This document shows, piece by piece, positions 21,815 through 25,149 of a DNA stretch of 25,149 nucleotides; position 1 is the first letter of the stretch, and each line of letters starts with the position of its first letter. The translations under genes and the position numbers were made by a program. The DNA comes from Opitutales bacterium. GTDB taxonomy: Bacteria > Verrucomicrobiota > Verrucomicrobiia > Opitutales > T3Sed10-336. Location of the stretch: the NCBI GenBank assembly GCA_007132315.1, contig SLOW01000340.1, forward strand, positions 1-25,149, read 5' to 3'. The notes beneath the pieces are model-generated. The model saw only the letters and a list, made by a program, of their open reading frames with translations. It had not been told where the DNA came from and ran no database searches.

Positions 21815-24142
21815 ATGACGGTATCGCAGAAACTTCCGCCCAACCCGGATCCGGTGCTCAACGTGACAATCACGCCGCAGCTCGTGGAAAAACACGGACT
21901 CCTTCCGGAGGAATACGACAAGATTGTGTCGGCCCTCGGCCGCGAGCCGAGTCTGACCGAACTGGGGATTTTCAGCGTGATGTGGTCGGAGCACTGCTCT
22001 TACAAGAACTCACGGCCGCTGTTGAAGCAGTTTCCCACCGAAAAGGCCGACGCCGACGCCCCGTTCGGGCGGGTTCTGGTCAGGGCCGGGGAAGAGAACG
22101 CCGGGGTCATCGATATCGGCGACGGCTGGGCTATCTCGTTCAAGATCGAATCCCACAATCACCCGAGCGCGGTCGAACCCTTCGAAGGTGCCGCCACAGG
22201 TGTGGGGGGGATCATCCGCGATATCTTCACCATGGGAGCGCGCCCGGTGTTGCTCACAAATTCACTCCGGTTCGGAAATCTGGATTCGGACACCGTCAAA
22301 CGCATTTTTCGGGGCGTCGTCGCCGGGATCGCCCACTACGGCAACTGCATGGGTATTCCGACCGTTGGTGGCGATGTCTATTTCGACGCCAGTTACGAGG
22401 GCAACCCCCTCGTCAACGCCCTCTGCCTCGGCATCCTGCGCCACGACCAGATCAAACGGGGCGCAGCTTCGGGTGTCGGCAACCCGGTGTACTACGTCGG
22501 GGCCTCGACCGGACGCGACGGCCTGGGCGGAGCGAGTTTCGCCTCGCGGGAACTGACCGAGGAAAGCCAGGCCGACCGGCCGGCCGTTCAGAAGGGCGAT
22601 CCGTTCATGGAGAAACTTCTGATGGAGGCGTGCCTGGAAATGATGGCCGTGCCGGATCTGGTGGTGGGGATTCAGGACATGGGGGCGGCCGGCTTGACGT
22701 GTTCGAGTTGTGAAACCGCGGCCCGCGGCGACGCCGGAATCGAAATCGAGCTCGACCGCGTTCCCCAGCGCGAACCCGGGATGAATTCCTACGAGATCAT
22801 GCTCTCGGAGAGCCAGGAACGCATGCTTGTGATCGTCCGGAAGGGGCGCGAGGACGAGATCGAACGCATTTTCGCCAAATGGGACCTCCACGCCGAACAG
22901 GTCGGGGTGGTGACCGAGGGCGACCGCATGGTGGTGAAACAGCATGGGATTCCCGTGGCGGACATTCCGGCCAAACTCCTCACCGACGAGGGCCCGGTCT
23001 ATCACCGGGAATCGCGAGAGCCGGCCTATTTCAAGGAAACCCGTTCCTGGAGCCCCGACTCCCTGCCTCAGCCCGGCAAGGACGACCTGGACCGGGCCCT
23101 GCTTCGCCTCCTCGCCCATCCGACCATCGCCTCGAAACGCTGGGTGTACCAGCAGTACGACCACATGGTCATGGCCGGAACCGTGTTGGGGCCCGGCAGT
23201 GACGCCGCCGTCGTGCGGCTGCGGTTGAACGGCACTGACAAGTACATCGCCATCGCCAACGATTGCAACGGCCGCTACTGCTACCTGAATCCGCACCGCG
23301 GGGGACAGATCGCGATGGTCGAATGCCTGCGCAACCTCGCGTGCAGCGGCGCCGAACCGTTGTCGATGACCGACAACCTCAATTTCGGCAATCCGTACAA
23401 GCCGGAGGTTTTCCACATGATGGAGGAAGCGGTGCGCGGACTGGCCGAAGCCTGCCGCGCGTTCGATGTGCCGGTCTCCGGCGGCAACGTCAGCCTTTAC
23501 AACGAAAACCTCAACGGCGCGGTCGATCCGACGCCGGTGGTTTCGGTGGCGGGACTGGTCCGCGAAGCGGCTCACGTGACGCAACAGTTCTGCCGGAGGC
23601 CGGGTGACAGGCTCATCCTGCTCGGGGGATACCCCGACGAACTCGGCGGCAGCGCCTACCTGGCCACCTGTCACGGGCTCAAGACCGGCGACGCCCCCCG
23701 GGTGGATCTCGACGGAGAGAAACGTTTGCACGGGTTCATCCTGGCCCGCATCCGCGACGGACAAGTGAACGCCGCGCACGATCTCTCCGAGGGCGGCCTG
23801 CTGGTCGCAGCGGCGGAGATGCTGTACGGAGAAGCCGGACTCGGTGCCGAACTGACGCTGGACGGCCTGGCCGAAGGAGACCGGATCGATGCCGCGCTCT
23901 TCGGGGAAAGCCAGGGCCGTGTCATCCTGGCCGTTTCGGCCGCGGCCGAAACCGGCATTCTCGAAGGCGCCCGTGCCGCCGGCCTGGAGGCCTGCGGACT
24001 GGGAAGCGTGACTTCCGAAACTGTTCTCAAGGTCGATTGCCCGGAAAAGGGCTTTTCCCACCAGTGGCCGGTGGCCCGCCTGAAGCAAGCCTGGGACAGC
24101 GCCATCCCGGAGGCGATGCGCCTTCCCGGCCTTTCCGATTGA
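21815..24142 (+). CDS. purL: Phosphoribosylformylglycinamidine synthase, PurL (synthetase) subunit
   Basis: The 775-residue protein is the small-type PurL. It contains GIFSVMWSEHCSYKNSR (residues 51-67), FKIESHNHPSAVEPFEGAATGVGGIIRD (the ATP and metal site, about 109-136), GGASFASRELTEES, GIQDMGAAGLTCSSCE and MLSESQERML. The second half has VALE-type repeats of the same fold: SMTDNLNFGNPYKPEVF, VSGGNVSLYNE, AHDLSEGGLLVAAAEM and FGESQGRVIL. It uses ATP and PurQ-derived ammonia to turn FGAR into FGAM, the fourth step of purine synthesis. Gene order purS-purQ-purL-purF with gaps of 7 and 4 bases shows one operon. The ATG at 21815 gives the usual N-terminal extension. Confidence 0.97.
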   Translation: MTVSQKLPPNPDPVLNVTITPQLVEKHGLLPEEYDKIVSALGREPSLTELGIFSVMWSEHCSYKNSRPLLKQFPTEKADADAPFGRVLVRAGEENAGVIDIGDGWAISFKIESHNHPSAVEPFEGAATGVGGIIRDIFTMGARPVLLTNSLRFGNLDSDTVKRIFRGVVAGIAHYGNCMGIPTVGGDVYFDASYEGNPLVNALCLGILRHDQIKRGAASGVGNPVYYVGASTGRDGLGGASFASRELTEESQADRPAVQKGDPFMEKLLMEACLEMMAVPDLVVGIQDMGAAGLTCSSCETAARGDAGIEIELDRVPQREPGMNSYEIMLSESQERMLVIVRKGREDEIERIFAKWDLHAEQVGVVTEGDRMVVKQHGIPVADIPAKLLTDEGPVYHRESREPAYFKETRSWSPDSLPQPGKDDLDRALLRLLAHPTIASKRWVYQQYDHMVMAGTVLGPGSDAAVVRLRLNGTDKYIAIANDCNGRYCYLNPHRGGQIAMVECLRNLACSGAEPLSMTDNLNFGNPYKPEVFHMMEEAVRGLAEACRAFDVPVSGGNVSLYNENLNGAVDPTPVVSVAGLVREAAHVTQQFCRRPGDRLILLGGYPDELGGSAYLATCHGLKTGDAPRVDLDGEKRLHGFILARIRDGQVNAAHDLSEGGLLVAAAEMLYGEAGLGAELTLDGLAEGDRIDAALFGESQGRVILAVSAAAETGILEGARAAGLEACGLGSVTSETVLKVDCPEKGFSHQWPVARLKQAWDSAIPEAMRLPGLSD

Positions 24143-24146
24143 TGCC

Positions 24147-25149
24147 ATGAGCGACCCGATTAAACACGAATGCGGCGTGGCCATTGTTCGCCTGCGAAAA
24201 CCTCTGGAGTACTTTCAGCAGAAATACGGCAACCCGCTCTACGGGTTTCACCGGCTGTTTCTGCTGATGGAAAAGCAGCACAACCGGGGGCAGGACGGCG
24301 CCGGCGTCGCCGCGATGAAACTCAACATGCCGGCCGGAGAGCCTTACATCTTCCGTTCGCGCAATATCAAGACCAATCCCCTGGACCGGATTTTCCGCAG
24401 CCTCCTGAAGGAGTACGGCAAGCGCGTCGAAACGGGAGATGTCCACCCCGAGTTTCCCGCCACGGTGAAACGAAACTTCGATTTCGGTGCCGAAATTTAT
24501 CTGGGACACCTGCGTTACGGCACCTTCGGCGGGTACACCATGGGCTCCTGTCACCCGTACTTTCGCAAGAGCAACTGGCCGGCCAAGAATCTGGTCATCG
24601 CGGGCAATTTTAACCTCACCAACACACCCGAGCTCAACGACCGGCTGATCGAGATGGGGCAACACCCGATCTACGATTCCGATACACAGACCCTGCTGGA
24701 AAAAGTCGGCCACCACCTCGACGTCGAACACGACCGCCTCTACGAAGAACTGTGCCGGAAGGGACACAGCGGAGTCGAGGCCGTCGAGGCCCTCGGACTC
24801 ACGATCAATCCGGCTCAGATCATTTCGGAAGCGTCGCGCGAATGGGACGGCGGATACACCCTGGTCGGCTTCGTCGGCAACGGCGACACATTCGCCCTGC
24901 GCGATCCCCGGGGAATCCGGCCCTGTTATTATTACATGGATGAGGAGGTGCTGGCGGTCGCTTCGGAGCGGGCGCCTTTGATGACGGTGTTCAGCGCGCG
25001 GGCCGACCAGGTCAGGGCGGTCAAACCGGGGCACGTGGCGTTGATGAAGGCCGACGGCGACTTTTTCGAGGAACGTTACGCGGCGGAGACGGCGCCGGCG
25101 TATTGCTCCTTCGAGCGGATCTATTTTTCCCGTGGCAACGACCCCGACA
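24147..25149 (+). CDS. purF: Amidophosphoribosyltransferase, N-terminal 334 residues (cut by window end)
   Basis: The frame runs open from ATG 24147 to the window edge. The N-terminus MSDPIKHECGVAIVRLRKPLEYFQQKYG resembles the larger PurF type seen in Bacteroidota and related phyla. Cys9 would be the nucleophile after removal of the first eight residues. The glutaminase domain continues with LMEKQHNRGQDGAG, LGHLRYGTFGG, VIAGNFNLTN and FALRDPRGIRPCYYY. The enzyme makes 5-phosphoribosylamine from PRPP and glutamine, the committed step of purine synthesis. The phosphoribosyltransferase domain with its PRPP site lies mostly beyond the window. It starts 4 bases after purL, so it belongs to the same operon. 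Confidence 0.93.
   Translation, partial: MSDPIKHECGVAIVRLRKPLEYFQQKYGNPLYGFHRLFLLMEKQHNRGQDGAGVAAMKLNMPAGEPYIFRSRNIKTNPLDRIFRSLLKEYGKRVETGDVHPEFPATVKRNFDFGAEIYLGHLRYGTFGGYTMGSCHPYFRKSNWPAKNLVIAGNFNLTNTPELNDRLIEMGQHPIYDSDTQTLLEKVGHHLDVEHDRLYEELCRKGHSGVEAVEALGLTINPAQIISEASREWDGGYTLVGFVGNGDTFALRDPRGIRPCYYYMDEEVLAVASERAPLMTVFSARADQVRAVKPGHVALMKADGDFFEERYAAETAPAYCSFERIYFSRGNDPD

Noticed and set aside
1..25149. Mobile elements, prophage genes, CRISPR arrays, toxin-antitoxin or defence genes
   Set aside because: I looked through both strands and found no transposase, integrase, regular spaced repeats or recognisable defence domains. Gene content is mostly housekeeping.

Overview
The window reads as a stretch of ordinary chromosome from a GC-rich, diderm (Gram-negative) bacterium. 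A Pal/OmpA-type lipoprotein, two lipobox proteins and a pseudopilin show the envelope type. A Verrucomicrobiota/Kiritimatiellota-like (PVC) origin is my best guess, from the style of several proteins and of the GC-rich intergenic palindromes. It is an inference only. I see no phage genes, transposase, integrase, CRISPR array or plasmid function.

Layout. 1-359: the 3' end of cysK and its terminator. 359-5124: an ABC-F ATPase (-), an unrecognised exported protein (+), a DUF309 protein (+) and a Pal-like lipoprotein (-). 5269-6150: a two-domain CbiX-like protein (+) whose first half has lost its metal histidines. 6310-9714 (all -): purD followed by a degenerate S41-peptidase-like exported protein, a low-molecular-weight tyrosine phosphatase and a lone pseudopilin, tightly spaced. 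9878-12337 (+): a circularly permuted ATP-grasp protein broken by one in-frame TAG, then its usual partner, an Alpha-E protein. 12416-15224 (-): a manganese/iron-type ABC transporter (lipoprotein, ATPase, permease). 15311-18279 (-): a sigma-factor-like protein, an unknown acidic protein and enolase. 18463-18533: tRNA-Gln(UUG). 18661-20439 (+): an IspH enzyme carrying an extra Nudix/IDI-like N-terminal domain. 20834-25149 (+): purS-purQ-purL-purF, the last cut by the window edge.

How the genes work together. PurD catalyses the second step of de novo IMP synthesis, PurF the first, and PurS-PurQ-PurL form the three-subunit FGAM synthase of the fourth. Enolase (glycolysis), IspH (last step of the MEP isoprenoid pathway) and CysK (cysteine) are housekeeping enzymes. 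The ATP-grasp/Alpha-E pair belongs to the poorly understood amidoligase gene families. The transporter probably brings in Mn(II) or Fe(II).

The most interesting points are the Nudix-IspH fusion, the single amber codon inside an otherwise intact ATP-grasp gene in a window where no gene ends in TAG, the roughly 390-base structured non-coding stretch before purS, and three proteins that keep a family fold but seem to have lost catalytic or metal residues (the S41-like protein, the N-half of the CbiX-like protein, and the Nudix part of the IspH fusion).
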